From Herpetosiphonaceae bacterium (GTDB taxonomy: Bacteria > Chloroflexota > Chloroflexia > Chloroflexales > Herpetosiphonaceae), in the NCBI GenBank assembly GCA_013538855.1, contig JABXJS010000188.1, positions 1-59,368 on the forward strand: a DNA stretch of 59,368 nucleotides, given 5' to 3'. Of this stretch, positions 41,208 through 51,600 are shown piece after piece. Each line of letters begins with the position of its first letter. Position 1 is the first letter of the stretch. Under the pieces are notes generated by a model. The model was not told the origin of the DNA, did no database searches, and saw nothing but the letters and a program-made list of their open reading frames with translations. A program made the position numbers and the translations under genes.

Positions 41208-42379
41208 CCGACTGCTGCCAATGTGCGCCGTGCCACCGCATCCCAGCGACACTCACGGCGCACAAACTGCTGGCCCGCCGCACCCATCGCCTGGCGCAGC
41301 GGCGCATCATCAAGCAGCCGCTCCAGAGCGGCACCCCACTCGGCAAAGCCAGCCCACGGTATGCCGCCGCCTGAGCGCAGGGCAAAGTCGCTGGTCACCG
41401 CACATGCAGCGTTGACCAGCGCGGGGGTGGCCTGCAGCCAGCTCTCCATCAGCACAATCGAAAAGCTCTCGATCGTCGAGGGCTGACAGAAGACGGTGGC
41501 AGCAGCATAGGCGTCATGCTTCGCCTGCGGCTCCAGAAATCCCAGATCAACAACCCAGTCGCCAAGCGCACGCGGGATGGGCAGCTCGCCCGGCCCCGGC
41601 AGCAGCAGCGTCAGCTCACGGCCTGTCTGGGCCTTCCACTCGCGGAAGTAGCTGAGCAGCAGCGGGACATTCTTGCCAAAATCGCGCCGACCAACGTAGA
41701 GCAGCGTCGGGCCACTGATGCCAGTTGTGGACTGAAAGCGCCCTGCATCGCCAACCCAGTCGAGGTCGATGCCCTCGCCAGCCACCACCGCCTGCTCTGG
41801 GTTCAGACCATAGAGGCGCAGGGCCAGATCACGCTCGGGAGCGCTGTTGAACAGCACGCGCTCGGCGCGTAGCAGCATGGCCTTATAGGTTGAATAGTAG
41901 GCGTAGGGTTCGTCGTGGAGACATGGCACATGGTAGGCTCGCCCCTGAGCCAAGAAGCTGCCCCAGTACGAGAGGCCCATCGGATACGGAATAAAGATAC
42001 AGCGGCGCTCGGGATGGGCCACAAGGTGCTCGTAGAGGCCGGCGCTGTTGGGCAAACTCGCCAGCAAGTTGATCTCGTGGGCTGGATGCTGGGGCAGGCG
42101 CAGTTTCAACCGACGCGCCAAGCGCTGGACCATCGGCGGCACGCCTAGGCCCGGCTCATCGAGCAGCCAGCGCCGCACGGCAATGCCATCAACCAGGTTG
42201 AGGCCAGGCGGGTAGTGGCTAGCAGTGCGCGGGCTAAAGGCATCGCGGCTGGTGCTTGTCCAAACCTCAAGGTCAGCGCCTTGGGCCAAGAGTGCTGCGG
42301 CAAGCTGCCGCGCCTGATTTTCAGCACCACCACGAGTGTCGGGGCCATACCAAGGGGTCACCAAGGCGATTGGGGTCAT
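41204..42379 (-). CDS. GT4-type glycosyltransferase
   Basis: The 391-residue protein has the GT-B fold: an N-terminal GGAENQARQLAAAL loop (residues 17-30), FNSAPERDLALRLYG before the linker, and a C-terminal nucleotide-sugar site with LLYVGRRDFGKNVPLLL and the EX7E-type motif in STIESFSIVLMESW. It transfers a sugar, donor unknown, likely for exopolysaccharide or a lipid glycan. Its start overlaps the stop of the upstream small gene (ATGA), and its stop overlaps that of tpiA. Confidence 0.9.
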
Positions 42380-42792
42380 GATTGCGAGCGCTCCTGCGAC
42401 TGCTCTAGGTGCACAATGCGCGCGCGCAGCCTGGCGATCAGCGCTTGCTGCTCCTCGACGGTGGTCACGAGGCCATGCAGCGCCCGCACGATCGCATCGT
42501 TGGCGGCGTTTTGCTGCTCGGCAATCGGGTTGATATACCAGCGCAGATAGCGGCGCACAACTTTATTAATCAGCGCAATCACCCGCTGCAGCGCTGTCTC
42601 GCCCTGCAGCGGCCAGTGGACACTCACCACACGCGTCGCCTCGACCTCGCTCAGCAGACGACGCAGATCGATATCGCTCAGGGCCGGCTCATCGGTTAAG
42701 GCTGCAGGCATGCTGGCGCGGCGCTGCTCGACGCTGGCACGTATCTCGGCCAACACGGCAGCAACATCAACAGGCGGAGTCTCCGATGCCAT
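42376..42792 (-). CDS. Small helical/coiled-coil protein coupled to glycosyltransferase
   Basis: The 138-residue product (from the ATG at 42792) has an N-terminal acidic helix (VAAVLAEIRASVEQRRA), a central RRYLRWYINPIAEQQN segment and a C-terminal coiled coil (VEEQQALIARLRARIVHLEQ). Similar segments occur as N-terminal regions of glycan-modifying enzymes, so it may dock to the glycosyltransferase encoded right after it. No enzyme motif is seen. AAAGGA precedes the ATG, and a good promoter lies 27 bases before the start. Confidence 0.65.
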   Translation of the reverse strand: MASETPPVDVAAVLAEIRASVEQRRASMPAALTDEPALSDIDLRRLLSEVEATRVVSVHWPLQGETALQRVIALINKVVRRYLRWYINPIAEQQNAANDAIVRALHGLVTTVEEQQALIARLRARIVHLEQSQERSQS

Positions 42793-42824
42793 GGCTTGTT
42801 CCTTTCCACGATGAGTGCGCGGGC

Positions 42825-42853
42825 AGTATACGCTGCCACCACGCATCCGTCAA
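42825..42853 (-). promoter_or_regulatory. Promoter of the small gene-glycosyltransferase operon
   Basis: Minus-strand TTGACG (42853-42848), 17-base spacer, TATACT (42830-42825). Confidence 0.75.
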
Positions 42854-42863
42854 TGTGATCGAG

Positions 42864-42869
42864 TATAAT
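42864..42869 (+). promoter_or_regulatory. -10 element for purD
   Basis: A perfect TATAAT 143 bases before the purD ATG. The expected -35 position falls in the spacer of the opposing promoter and is weak (ACGCAT). No purine riboswitch is recognisable in the leader. Confidence 0.4.
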
Positions 42870-43012
42870 CGAGGCCAACATCCAACGGCGAATAGTACAA
42901 GCCACGGTGTTGGACGCGCGCCGCGCGGCGCTGCTGCGGAGCACCTCAGCCTTGCCCGCGCCCAGCGCGATTCAGCTCCATTGTGTAAGCTGGAGTCATA
43001 GGAAACAAACTC

Positions 43013-44266
43013 ATGCGAATTCTTTTGGTCGGTTCAGGCGGTCGGGAGCACGCACTAGCGTGGAAGTTGGCCCGCTCGGCACGCTGCGAGCAGCTCTGGA
43101 TTGCTCCAGGCAACCCTGGCACAGCCGAGATCGGGATTAATGTTGAGCTAGACGCCAGCGACGCCGCCGGTATTGTCGGCCTGGCCACACGTGAGCAGAT
43201 CGATCTTGTCGTAGTTGGGCCAGAGGCTCCGCTGGTCGCTGGCATCAGCGAAGTGTGCGAGGCCATCGACGTGCCGGTCTTCGGGCCATCCTCGCAGGCC
43301 GCCCAAATCGAGGGCAGCAAGGCGTTTGCCAAGGCGCTCATGGCCGAAGCTGGCGTGCCGACCGCCGCCCACCATGTCTTTGAAGATGCGGCCGCAGCCC
43401 ACGCCTTCGTCGCCGATCAAGGCGGAACATGGGTCGTCAAGGCCGACGGTCTAGCCGCCGGCAAGGGCGTTGTCGTGCCCGCCGACCATCGCGAAACGCT
43501 CGCCGCGATCAGCACAGTTGCCGCGACCAAGGCTGGCACCCGGCTCATCCTCGAAGAAAAACTCAGCGGCCCCGAGGTCTCGCTGTTGGCCATCTGCGAT
43601 GGTGAGCATGCTGTGCCGCTGCTCGCCGCACAAGATCATAAGCGCATCGGCGAGGGCGACACTGGCCCCAACACTGGCGGCATGGGGGCCTACGCGCCAA
43701 CACCGCTGCTGCCTGCCGATCAGGCGCAAGCGCTGGTCGATGTCGTGTTCACCCCCATCTTGCGCACCATGGCCAGCCGCCAGATTCCCTACCGCGGCAT
43801 CCTCTACGCTGGCCTGATGCTCACCCCCGACGGCGTGCGCGTGCTGGAGTATAACGCTCGCTTTGGCGACCCAGAGACCCAGGCGCTGCTGCCGCTGCTC
43901 AAGTCCGATCTCGTTGATCTAGCCTGGCGCGCGGCCACCGGCACGCTCAAGGATGTGCAGCTGAGCTGGGAGGCGGGCGCAGCAGTCTGCGTGGTGCTGG
44001 CTGCCGCCAACTATCCCGACACTCCGCGCACCGGCGATCCAATTCAGGGCCTCGACACGCTGCCAGCTGATGTGCTCGCCTTTCACGCCGGAACACGCCG
44101 CCGCGCTGATGGCGCGCTGGTGACCGCCGGCGGGCGCGTGCTGGGCATCACAGCTGTGGAGGCTGATCTGGCCCAGGCGCGCCAGAAAGCCTATGCCGCC
44201 GTGGACCAAATCCACTTTGACGGCATGCAGGTGCGCCGCGACATCGCCGTCCAGGGGGTGCGCTGA
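43013..44266 (+). CDS. purD: Phosphoribosylamine-glycine ligase
   Basis: The 417-residue ATP-grasp enzyme makes GAR from phosphoribosylamine and glycine, the second step of purine synthesis. Recognisable PurD segments: LLVGSGGREHALAWKLARS at the N-terminus, VVGPEAPLVAGI, the ATP-grasp core VVKADGLAAGKGV, HKRIGEGDTGPNTGGMGAYA and EYNARFGDPETQALLPLL. Length is standard. The stop overlaps the purN start by one base (TGATG). Confidence 0.97.
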   Translation: MRILLVGSGGREHALAWKLARSARCEQLWIAPGNPGTAEIGINVELDASDAAGIVGLATREQIDLVVVGPEAPLVAGISEVCEAIDVPVFGPSSQAAQIEGSKAFAKALMAEAGVPTAAHHVFEDAAAAHAFVADQGGTWVVKADGLAAGKGVVVPADHRETLAAISTVAATKAGTRLILEEKLSGPEVSLLAICDGEHAVPLLAAQDHKRIGEGDTGPNTGGMGAYAPTPLLPADQAQALVDVVFTPILRTMASRQIPYRGILYAGLMLTPDGVRVLEYNARFGDPETQALLPLLKSDLVDLAWRAATGTLKDVQLSWEAGAAVCVVLAAANYPDTPRTGDPIQGLDTLPADVLAFHAGTRRRADGALVTAGGRVLGITAVEADLAQARQKAYAAVDQIHFDGMQVRRDIAVQGVR

Positions 44267-44898
44267 TGCCGCTGCGACTCGTCGTGATGATCTCAGGCAG
44301 CGGCTCCAATCTGCAGGCGCTCATCGACGCGCAGCGAGCTGGAGACCTACAGGCCAGCATTGTTGGCGTCGTCTGTGACCAGCCACGGGCCGCGGGCATT
44401 CAGCGGGCGCTCAGCGCACGCATCCCCCTGATCTGCGTGCCGCTGGCGAAAGGGGCCGACCGCAGCGCGTGGGCTGCGCTGCTCGCGGAACTCATCGCAC
44501 CGCTGCGGCCTGATCTTGTGCTCATGGCAGGCTGGATGCGCATTATGCCAGCGACGTTTGTTGAGCGCTGGACGCCCAACCTGCTCAACCAGCATCCGGC
44601 GCTGCTGCCAGACACGAACGTCGACACCTACACGCTCAGCGATGGTCGCCCTATTCCGGCGATTCGTGGCCCCCATGCCGTGCGTGATGCGCTACAATTA
44701 GGCGTACCGATGACTGGCTGTACAGTTCATCGCGTGACACCGCTGGTCGATGTTGGCCCGGTGCTGGCCCGCCAGGAGGTGCCAGTGCTGCCAGACGACA
44801 GCGAGGCCACACTCCACGAACGCATAAAAGTTGCCGAGCGTCGCCTGATCGTTGAGGTGATCAACGAGCTGGCGACAGAGCTACACCTACGTGTTTAA
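44266..44898 (+). CDS. purN: Phosphoribosylglycinamide formyltransferase
   Basis: The 210-residue enzyme formylates GAR using 10-formyl-THF, the step after Pur[11 protein letters not shown] binds the phosphate, LNQHPALLP carries the active Asn and His, and [15 protein letters not shown] the catalytic Asp. Between LLP and the usual GxH segment there is an extra ~15-residue insertion ([18 protein letters not shown]) compared with the E. coli enzyme, which has a short loop there. Operon position with purD fits. The carboxylase gene follows by ten bases. Confidence 0.93.
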   Translation: MPLRLVVMISGSGSNLQALIDAQRAGDLQASIVGVVCDQPRAAGIQRALSARIPLICVPLAKGADRSAWAALLAELIAPLRPDLVLMAGWMRIMPATFVERWTPNLLNQHPALLPDTNVDTYTLSDGRPIPAIRGPHAVRDALQLGVPMTGCTVHRVTPLVDVGPVLARQEVPVLPDDSEATLHERIKVAERRLIVEVINELATELHLRV

Positions 44899-44908
44899 GG
44901 AAGTTGAT

Positions 44909-46456
44909 ATGACGACCGCACAAAAGTTAGAAGAACTTCGTCGCCGTCGCGCAGAAGCCACCACCACCGATCCGCAGGCGGCGGAAAAACAACATAGCCG
45001 CGGCAAGCTCACCGCCCGTGAGCGCATCGAGCGGCTGCTCGACCCTGGCTCCTTTATCGAGCTAGATGCCTTCGCTGTTCATCGCTCGCACAACTTCGGC
45101 CTCGACCGCAAAAAAATCCTTGGCGATGGCGTGATCACCGGCCACGGCACCGTTGATGGTCGGCCGATCTGTGTTTTCGCCCAGGACTTCACCGTGTTCG
45201 GCGGCTCGCTCGGCGAGGTGTTTGCCGAAAAGATCGTTAAAGTGATGGACCTTGCGCTACGCATGGGCGTGCCCTGCATCGGCCTCAACGATAGCGGCGG
45301 CGCACGCATCCAAGAGGGTGTGGTGGCGCTTGGTGGCTACGCCGAGATCTTCTACCGCAACGTGCTCTCCTCGGGCGTGATCCCGCAGCTATCGGTGATT
45401 GCCGGCCCGTGTGCTGGCGGTGCCGTCTACTCACCAGCCATGACCGACTTCATCATGATGGTCAAAGGCTCGTCGCAGATGTTCATCACCGGCCCCGATG
45501 TCATCCGCACGGTCACAGGCGAGGAGGTCACCCATGAGCAGCTCGGCGGAGCCGTGACACACAACACGCGCTCGGGCGTAGCCCACTTTGCCGCCGACGA
45601 CGAGGACGAGTGCTTCGAGCAGCTGCGCACACTGCTGGCGTTCCTACCGCTCAACAATATGGAAGACCCACCCTACAGCGCGCCAGCCGACGATCCTGAG
45701 CGCATGGAGGCGGCGCTCCAGACGATCATCCCTGACAATCCTAAAAAGCCCTACGACATGAAGGCGGTTATCGAGCACATTGTTGACGATGGCTTCTTCT
45801 TCGAGGTGCAGGCGATGTACGCGCAGAACATCGTGGTTGGCTTCGCACGCCTCGACGGCCATGTTGTCGGCGTGGTTGGCAATCAGCCTGCCGCCATGGC
45901 GGGCACGCTAGACATCGACTCCTCGGTCAAAGGCGCGCGCTTTGTGCGCTTCTGCGATGCGTTTAACATCCCGCTGCTCACCTTCGTCGATGTGCCCGGC
46001 TTCCTGCCAGGCACGCATCAAGAGTACGGCGGCATTATTCGCCATGGAGCCAAGCTGCTGTATGCCTACTGCGAGGCCACCGTGCCGAAGCTGACGGTGA
46101 TCACCCGCAAAGCCTACGGCGGGGCCTACGACGTGATGGCGTCGAAGCACATTCGCGCTGACTTTAACTTTGCCTGGCCCACCGCTGAGATCGCCGTGAT
46201 GGGCGCAGGCGGCGCAGTGTCGATCATCTTCCGCAAAGAGATCGCCAGCGCCAGCGATCCGGTCGCCACGCAAACCGAGCTTGTGCAAGACTACGAGGAG
46301 CAGTTTGCCAACCCGTATGTTGCCGCCGAGCGCGGCTACATTGACGCCGTGATCGAGCCGCGCGAAACCCGGCCAACGCTGATCCGCGCGCTGCGCTTGG
46401 CACGCACAAAACGCCAGAGCCTGCCACCGCGCAAACATGGCAATATCCCGCTCTAG
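44909..46456 (+). CDS. Acyl-CoA carboxylase carboxyltransferase (beta) subunit
   Basis: The 515-residue crotonase-fold protein matches propionyl-CoA carboxylase beta/AccD5-type subunits. It has [20 protein letters not shown], the acyl-CoA oxyanion loop GGARIQEGV, and [12 protein letters not shown]; the biotin site is at [11 protein letters not shown]. It transfers carboxyl from biotin to acetyl- or propionyl-CoA. No biotin carboxylase/BCCP gene is nearby. A natural role is fatty-acid synthesis or propionyl-CoA carboxylation (also part of the 3-hydroxypropionate cycle of some Chloroflexota); which one is open. The start has AAGGAAG upstream. Confidence 0.93.
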   Translation: MTTAQKLEELRRRRAEATTTDPQAAEKQHSRGKLTARERIERLLDPGSFIELDAFAVHRSHNFGLDRKKILGDGVITGHGTVDGRPICVFAQDFTVFGGSLGEVFAEKIVKVMDLALRMGVPCIGLNDSGGARIQEGVVALGGYAEIFYRNVLSSGVIPQLSVIAGPCAGGAVYSPAMTDFIMMVKGSSQMFITGPDVIRTVTGEEVTHEQLGGAVTHNTRSGVAHFAADDEDECFEQLRTLLAFLPLNNMEDPPYSAPADDPERMEAALQTIIPDNPKKPYDMKAVIEHIVDDGFFFEVQAMYAQNIVVGFARLDGHVVGVVGNQPAAMAGTLDIDSSVKGARFVRFCDAFNIPLLTFVDVPGFLPGTHQEYGGIIRHGAKLLYAYCEATVPKLTVITRKAYGGAYDVMASKHIRADFNFAWPTAEIAVMGAGGAVSIIFRKEIASASDPVATQTELVQDYEEQFANPYVAAERGYIDAVIEPRETRPTLIRALRLARTKRQSLPPRKHGNIPL

Positions 46457-46499
46457 CAGTACTGGTAGCAGGTAGCACCAACAGCCCTAGAAAGATCGC

Positions 46500-46529
46500 T
46501 TGCATAGGCTGTGACGCTTATGGTATAGT
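46500..46529 (+). promoter_or_regulatory. Promoter of the rsbW-STAS cluster
   Basis: TTGCAT (46500-46505), 18-base spacer, and extended TGG-TATAGT (-10 at 46524-46529), 38 bases before the ATG. Confidence 0.65.
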
Positions 46530-46567
46530 GGTGATCAGCATCTTTGCTGCTATCCCACCGAGGTTTT

Positions 46568-47032
46568 ATGAGCGATTCGCCCCCCCCGACTGGAGACGAA
46601 GGGCGCGTGATCGAACTTCATCTTCCAAGTCGCTTAGGCTATGAAAAAGTAGCGATGGACACAGCCAGCGCCATGGCCAAACGCATGGGCTTTGCCACTG
46701 ATCGCGTCGACTCATTGCGTACAGCAGTAAGCGAAGCGGTGACCAACGCCATCGAACATGGCAACCAACACGATGCAGCAATGAAAGTTGTCGTGATCTT
46801 CACCGGCAGCGAAGAGGGGCTAACCATCGATGTTGCAGATCAGGGGCGTAAACGGCTCGATGCAGCGGCGATCGATCGCCTTCCCGACATTCATCAGGTT
46901 ATCCACAGCGATAACGATGACAAAGGCGGCTGGGGCATCTGGCTAATCAAGGAACTGATGGACGAAGTTCAATTTTCGGTTGCGCCAACTGGCGGCAACC
47001 AGCTTCGTATGGTTATTCATTTAGATCGTTGA
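46568..47032 (+). CDS. RsbW-like serine kinase/anti-sigma ATPase, first copy
   Basis: A 154-residue GHKL ATPase. The N-box SEAVTNAIEHGNQ is intact; the G1 region reads DVADQGRKRLD and the G2 region KGGWGIWLIKELMDEV. RsbW proteins bind and inactivate a sigma factor and phosphorylate a STAS antagonist. The start is the ATG at 46568 after GAGG. A close paralog of equal length follows eight bases later, and a STAS gene after that, giving a compact partner-switch set. No sigma factor is adjacent. Confidence 0.88.
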   Translation: MSDSPPPTGDEGRVIELHLPSRLGYEKVAMDTASAMAKRMGFATDRVDSLRTAVSEAVTNAIEHGNQHDAAMKVVVIFTGSEEGLTIDVADQGRKRLDAAAIDRLPDIHQVIHSDNDDKGGWGIWLIKELMDEVQFSVAPTGGNQLRMVIHLDR

Positions 47033-47040
47033 GTGTATGC

Positions 47041-47505
47041 ATGGCCCACACTGCGCAAGTGACGATTGAATTGATGTTTCCCAGTGAGCTTGGGTACGAG
47101 AAGATCGCCCGGGATGCCATCGGTACGCTCGCCACGCGCATGGGCTTTGATGCTGAGCGTGTTGAAGACCTGCGCACGGCGCTGAGCGAAGCCTGCATCA
47201 ACGCAATTGAGCATGGCAATCAGCGCCAGTCGCACCTGCGCATCCATATTGCGTGCACGATCTCTGCTAATCGTTTAGTGATCGTTGTAAGCGATGAGGG
47301 GCTGCGCTTTCATCCAGCCTCACTCAATGAGCCAGCCTCAATTGAAGAAAAGCTGGCCGGCCTGGCATCGGCCCGCGGGATGGGGCTGATGCTGATCGGC
47401 CAATTGGTCGATGAGTGTGGGTTTTTACCGTCACGCCCCGGCCAGGGCAATCACTTTCGCTTAGCTATCTATAATCCGCCGCGCCGTAATGCAGTTCCTG
47501 CATAG
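47041..47505 (+). CDS. RsbW-like serine kinase/anti-sigma ATPase, second copy
   Basis: A 154-residue paralog of the preceding gene. Both share LGYEK, RMGF, RVEDLRTA (or close variants) and SEA-x-x-NAIEHGNQ. G1 reads VSDEGLRFHP and G2 SARGMGLMLIGQLVDEC. Divergence outside these motifs suggests different partners. The ATG is chosen; a TTG at 47029 inside the preceding stop region is less likely. The STAS gene follows 33 bases later. Confidence 0.88.
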   Translation: MAHTAQVTIELMFPSELGYEKIARDAIGTLATRMGFDAERVEDLRTALSEACINAIEHGNQRQSHLRIHIACTISANRLVIVVSDEGLRFHPASLNEPASIEEKLAGLASARGMGLMLIGQLVDECGFLPSRPGQGNHFRLAIYNPPRRNAVPA

Positions 47506-47538
47506 TCCCATCTCACGGCAGCAGGGCAAGGAGTTCGC

Positions 47539-47928
47539 ATGATCGATGATGAATTGAAAGTTAGCACTCGCCAACGCGACGGTGTGTGGATTATCGACCT
47601 GGAAGGCGACGTCACCACGTTCGCCGAAGATGCCATCACGAGCGCCTACGAGGAAGTGACTCGCGAGGGGGCCAAGTACATTGTGATGAACTCGCGCCAG
47701 AGCGACTATATCAACAGTGCCGGCATCGCCATCCTCATCGGCGTGGTCACCGAGGTCAATCGCCAAGGCCAAAAGCTGGCGATCAGCGGCCTCAGCGCCC
47801 ACTTCCAGAAGATCTTCCGCATGGTCGGCCTGGCTCAATACGCCGACATCTACGCCAGCGAGGACGAGGCTGTGTCAGCCATGAAGCAGCTGGCCGCGCA
47901 AAGCCAAGAGGAATCTGCCTCGGCCTAG
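47539..47928 (+). CDS. STAS anti-anti-sigma factor (RsbV/SpoIIAA-like)
   Basis: A 129-residue STAS protein with the phosphorylatable Ser in DYINSAGIAILIG. It should bind unphosphorylated to one or both RsbW-like kinases and release their sigma factor. AAGGAG lies seven bases upstream. The cluster ends with a terminator 17 bases after the stop. Confidence 0.9.
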   Translation: MIDDELKVSTRQRDGVWIIDLEGDVTTFAEDAITSAYEEVTREGAKYIVMNSRQSDYINSAGIAILIGVVTEVNRQGQKLAISGLSAHFQKIFRMVGLAQYADIYASEDEAVSAMKQLAAQSQEESASA

Positions 47929-47944
47929 CCGCACTGATACACGC

Positions 47945-47985
47945 AACAGGCGCGCCCGCTCTGGGCACGCCTGTTTTTGTTTAAG
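47945..47985 (+). terminator. Terminator of the rsbW-STAS cluster
   Basis: Stem AACAGGCG/CGCCTGTT (47945-47952 with 47968-47975) extended inside by GCCC/GGGC. Tail TTTTTGTTTAAGC on the plus strand. Confidence 0.88.
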
Positions 47986-48000
47986 CTGGCGCTGAGCCAG

Positions 48001-48045
48001 GATTAAACAAGTTCGCCACCGGCCAAAGGGGGGGTCGGTGGCGAA
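48001..48045 (-). terminator. Terminator of the candidate small RNA
   Basis: Stem TTCGCCACCG (48012-48021) with CGGTGGCGAA (48036-48045); minus-strand tail CTTGTTTAATC. It backs onto the STAS terminator, the two tails sharing a GTTTAA...TTAAAC inverted arrangement. Confidence 0.75.
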
Positions 48046-48191
48046 TGAGGTTTTATGAGCTGCCACACTGGCGCGGCAGAGAGGTTGCGTTTCGTCGGTC
48101 GTCGATCGAAGAGAATGAAGGTGTTCTCTTCCAAGCTCCCACCTCTCCACATTCAATCCTGAGAGTGGTTCACTTGTACCGAGCGAGGTTT
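48008..48191 (-). ncRNA. Candidate ~180-nt free-standing small RNA
   Basis: A promoter and a terminator enclose 180 bases without a supported ORF. Internal hairpins include GAAGAGAA/TTCTCTTC (48108-48131), CTGCC/GGCAG and a segment where GAGAGGT can pair with either of two ACCTCTC-like partners, which suggests alternative folds. The size and the small separate unit recall 6S RNA, but I cannot confirm its consensus; it does not look like RNase P, tmRNA or SRP RNA. It sits between the STAS cluster and the TPR gene. Confidence 0.5.
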
Positions 48192-48197
48192 CCAAGA

Positions 48198-48226
48198 GCT
48201 ATATTAGCGTGCACAGATGAGTGCAA
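48198..48226 (-). promoter_or_regulatory. Promoter of the candidate small RNA
   Basis: Minus-strand TTGCAC (48226-48221), exact 17-base spacer, TATAGC (48203-48198). Start site expected near 48191. Confidence 0.6.
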
Positions 48227-48623
48227 GATGAAGCAAGGGTAAAAGGCGGTTAAAAGAGTGCCGCCAAGCAAGCACCTGCGCTGGAGCAGCAGGCAAATAA
48301 GGTTGGGGAACCGCTACGCTGTAGTTAATTTGCGCACCAGCTGCATTGGTCAGCGCTGGTGCCCAGCAACCGCTCACGCTGCGACCATGAAGCGGCAGCC
48401 AGCCTTCGATGAAGGCGTCAGGGTGATGTCCAGCAGGGGCGCGGCAGCGGGGCAGCCAGCCAGTGGCGCAGTGAGCTGGTCCGACCGCGCTCACCCAACG
48501 CCGATCATTAAAGCGTGGGCAGCAGCACAGCCTGGCCCTAGCGGCTGAGCTGCTGCAATAAACCACAAACGACTCTTTTTCTATCTATTAACCAGCCAAG
48601 CGGCTACCGAGGGGCGCTGGTGG
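48227..48623. other. Intergenic stretch with no gene seen
   Basis: About 400 bases between the small-RNA promoter and the TPR gene stop. An 8-bp hairpin (GCACCAGC/GCTGGTGC, about 48334-48362) is visible. Open frames on both strands lack ribosome sites and coding character. Confidence 0.5.
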
Positions 48624-51600
48624 CTACTTCTCCAGCTCCTGCAGCTGCTTCGCGATCGTATCGAGCTGCTGCTGATTGGTAGTGAGGCTCTGGGCCTGTA
48701 GCAGCAGCTCGCGGGCCTGGTCGGTCTCGCCAAGCAGCGAGTGGGCGACCGCTTGATTTTGCAGCGCCGCACTGCGCGGCAGAGCTTGATTAAAAATTTG
48801 GAGCGCCGCAGCCTCATTCTCGATCACGCTGCGTAGGTCGGAGCAGCGCGCGGGAACCGCCTGGCGCATGCACTGCTGGAGCTGAATCGTCGCCAAATTA
48901 TGGTAGGCCACCGCCTGCTCATTCGTGTTGGCTAAATCTGGATTGTTAATCACGCCTGTATAGAGCTGCTCAGCAGCCTGCCAGTCACGATTTTTCGTTT
49001 GGACAAGCGCCTCATTGAGGCTGCCCTGCGACGATGAGCCTAAGAGCGCGCCCTCTGGCTCCAGCTCGGCAGACTTGATCTGATCCTCGGCGGCATTCGT
49101 GTCATCATCTTGAACGCGATAGACTTCGGAGCGCGCCTTGTAGAACTCACGGACCACAACAGGATAGGTATAGAGCGAGATCACCAGCAGGAACAGCACC
49201 TCAATTGAGAGCAGCAGGCGCAGCAAGCGACGGCTCCAGCGGCGCAAAAACCCACGGTGATAGAGCGTCTCAAACACAATGTACAAACCCATCAGCAGCA
49301 GCGAGAGGCCAAAGATGGGCATGCGGTGCCAGATATCTTTGACCAACACATAGGCCACAATCGCCGCAAGGCCACCGAGGGCCAGCCAGACTGGGATATG
49401 GCGCTCGGTGCCGAAGCGGCGGCTGGTCTGCAGCGGCTGCACGCCGGTCCAGTAGGCGATGGGCACAAAGATGAGCAGGCCGCTGTAGGTAATGAGATTA
49501 AGCACCGCATACAGCGATGGCGGCAGCACCTCCGTTAAGGCCATAATCCAGCCGTTGCTGCTAGCGATAAAGACGCCGAGCAAAGCCAACCCTAGCAGCA
49601 TTGACCAGCCCATGGGGCTGCGCATATAGATCGTGTCGGCGTGTTTGACCTCGACGGAGGGGTTATGCTCTTGGGCGCGACGGTAGCAGAGGGCGACCAT
49701 CGAGTTATACCAGCCAGTGGTGCCAGGAACCAGCACTTGGGCACCAGAGCGTGTGGTAAACAAGGTACGTGAGAAGGCGGCAAGCGGACGACGCCAAATG
49801 CAGCGATCAATTGTGGTGATACGGCTAAAATCCTCCCACCGCAGCGACTGGGTCAGCGTGCCGTTAGGATCGATATAGTCGAGATGGTCGCTGTGAACAT
49901 CGATGATGTCGGGCTGATTGCGCTCAAGGCGCTCCAGGGGCATGCGCCAGAGCACACTGAGGCCGAGCAGCGTATAGCCTGCGGCCATCACAAACCACAT
50001 AATCAGGCCCGAGCCGATCAGGCGCGACAGCGGAAAGTGGAACACATTGGGGCCGGGGATGAGGAATGAATCGGCCAGAATAAAGGTTTGGCCCTGGAGC
50101 TTGGGCGTGATCAAGGCGGCGACCAAAAGCAGGCCAGGGATCATCACCGTTTGGCCGAGCTGAATAAAGGGCAGCAAGAATGAAGGGATGCGGCTAACGA
50201 AGCGCTGGCTTGGCTCGTCGCGCAGCAGCTGATCGACGGCGGGCAGCGGCTGGTGCGAGGTGCGCCGCCAAGCGCGCAGGGCGTAGAGAATACGCTCGCG
50301 ACTGAGCACGGAGCCAGTCTGGCGGGCCAGCTCTAGGCCCTCGCGGTAGGTAGCCAGCGCGGCATCGGGCACATTCTGGCCAATCTGGATGCGGCCCAAG
50401 ACCGTGAGCGCGCGGGCGATCCAGCGCACATCATCGAGGGTGCGCAGCACCGCGAGCGACTGATCGATCAGCTGGCGGGCCTCGGCGTACTCGCCGACCT
50501 CACCGAGCGCGTGGGCGAGGTTGACCTGGATGCGCGCGCGGCGATAGGAGTCGATCGGCACGTCTGGCTCCAGCATCCGGCGACCGCGCTTGATCGCCGA
50601 CTGGTGGAGGCTGAACTGGACATCGTTATCGATGAGGCGCATGGTGCAGCGGGCGATATTGGCCTCATCGTTGCGCTCACGGTAGATCTTACGGGCAGTA
50701 AGCACCTCCTCGCGGGCGGCGCGGAAGATGCGCACGAGCCACCAGTTTTGGTAGTGGACAAGCACCATGGCGGGCGGCACAGTGGTGCCAACGCGGCGCA
50801 GCACCCACACCAGCACCAAGATCGGAATAATCACCAGGGCCAAAAAGACGCGGTAGCCAATGCGCAGCATCGGCCGATAGCGCGACGAGGGCAGGTGCCA
50901 GCCGCCAGAGCTAATGGCAATCTCGGTGTAGGCATCGGCGAGGCCCAGATGGATCGCGGCCTCCTGGTTGGGCTGGAGGTTGGGCAGGGCTAGGGCGGCC
51001 TTATAGGCACGGATCGCCGCCGACCAAGCGCTGGTCTCCACGAGCACATCGCCGAGGCGAATCAGCGAGAGGATGCGCAGCTCTGGGGAGAGGGCGGGAT
51101 GCTCCAGCAGCTCCTCAAGCCGCTCGCGCGCCGAGTCAAAGCGCAGATCGGCGTGATCCAGGCCAGCGCGGAAGTAGCTGAGCCAGGATTGGAGCCGCGG
51201 ATCGAGCATCGAGCTATTTTCCTCGGCGGCCTGCAGCAGGGCCTCGGCCTCGGCAAGGCGATGGCTTTGCAGCGCCTCCTCGACAGCGTGGCGAAAGCGC
51301 AGCAGCGCGGGGTCGGGCGTGGTGGAGGGTGGATCGACCGACTTGGCAATCGGCGACGCCGCCAGCATGAGGCCGTAGGTAGTTACCTCGCGCAGCCAGG
51401 TGGCGCGCTCGGCATCGGCGTGGGTTTCGAGCTGGTGCTGGAAGTAGTCGAGCAGGCGCTGCTGAATGGGGCGGAAGTCGTCGGGGCGGTCGCGCCACTG
51501 CTCCAGCAGCAGCTCGCGCACATCGGTGTTGAAGTTATAGCGGCCGGGGGCGACCTGGCGCACAAAGCTATACTCGCCGAGCTGCTCAAGGATGCGGGCG

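Noticed and set aside
48045-48242. 65-codon plus-strand frame across the small-RNA region
   Set aside because: It runs opposite a better supported promoter-hairpin-terminator unit and lacks a ribosome site.
48258-48548. 96-codon plus-strand frame in the 48.2-48.6 kb gap
   Set aside because: No ribosome site, composition unlike neighbouring proteins, no recognisable domain.
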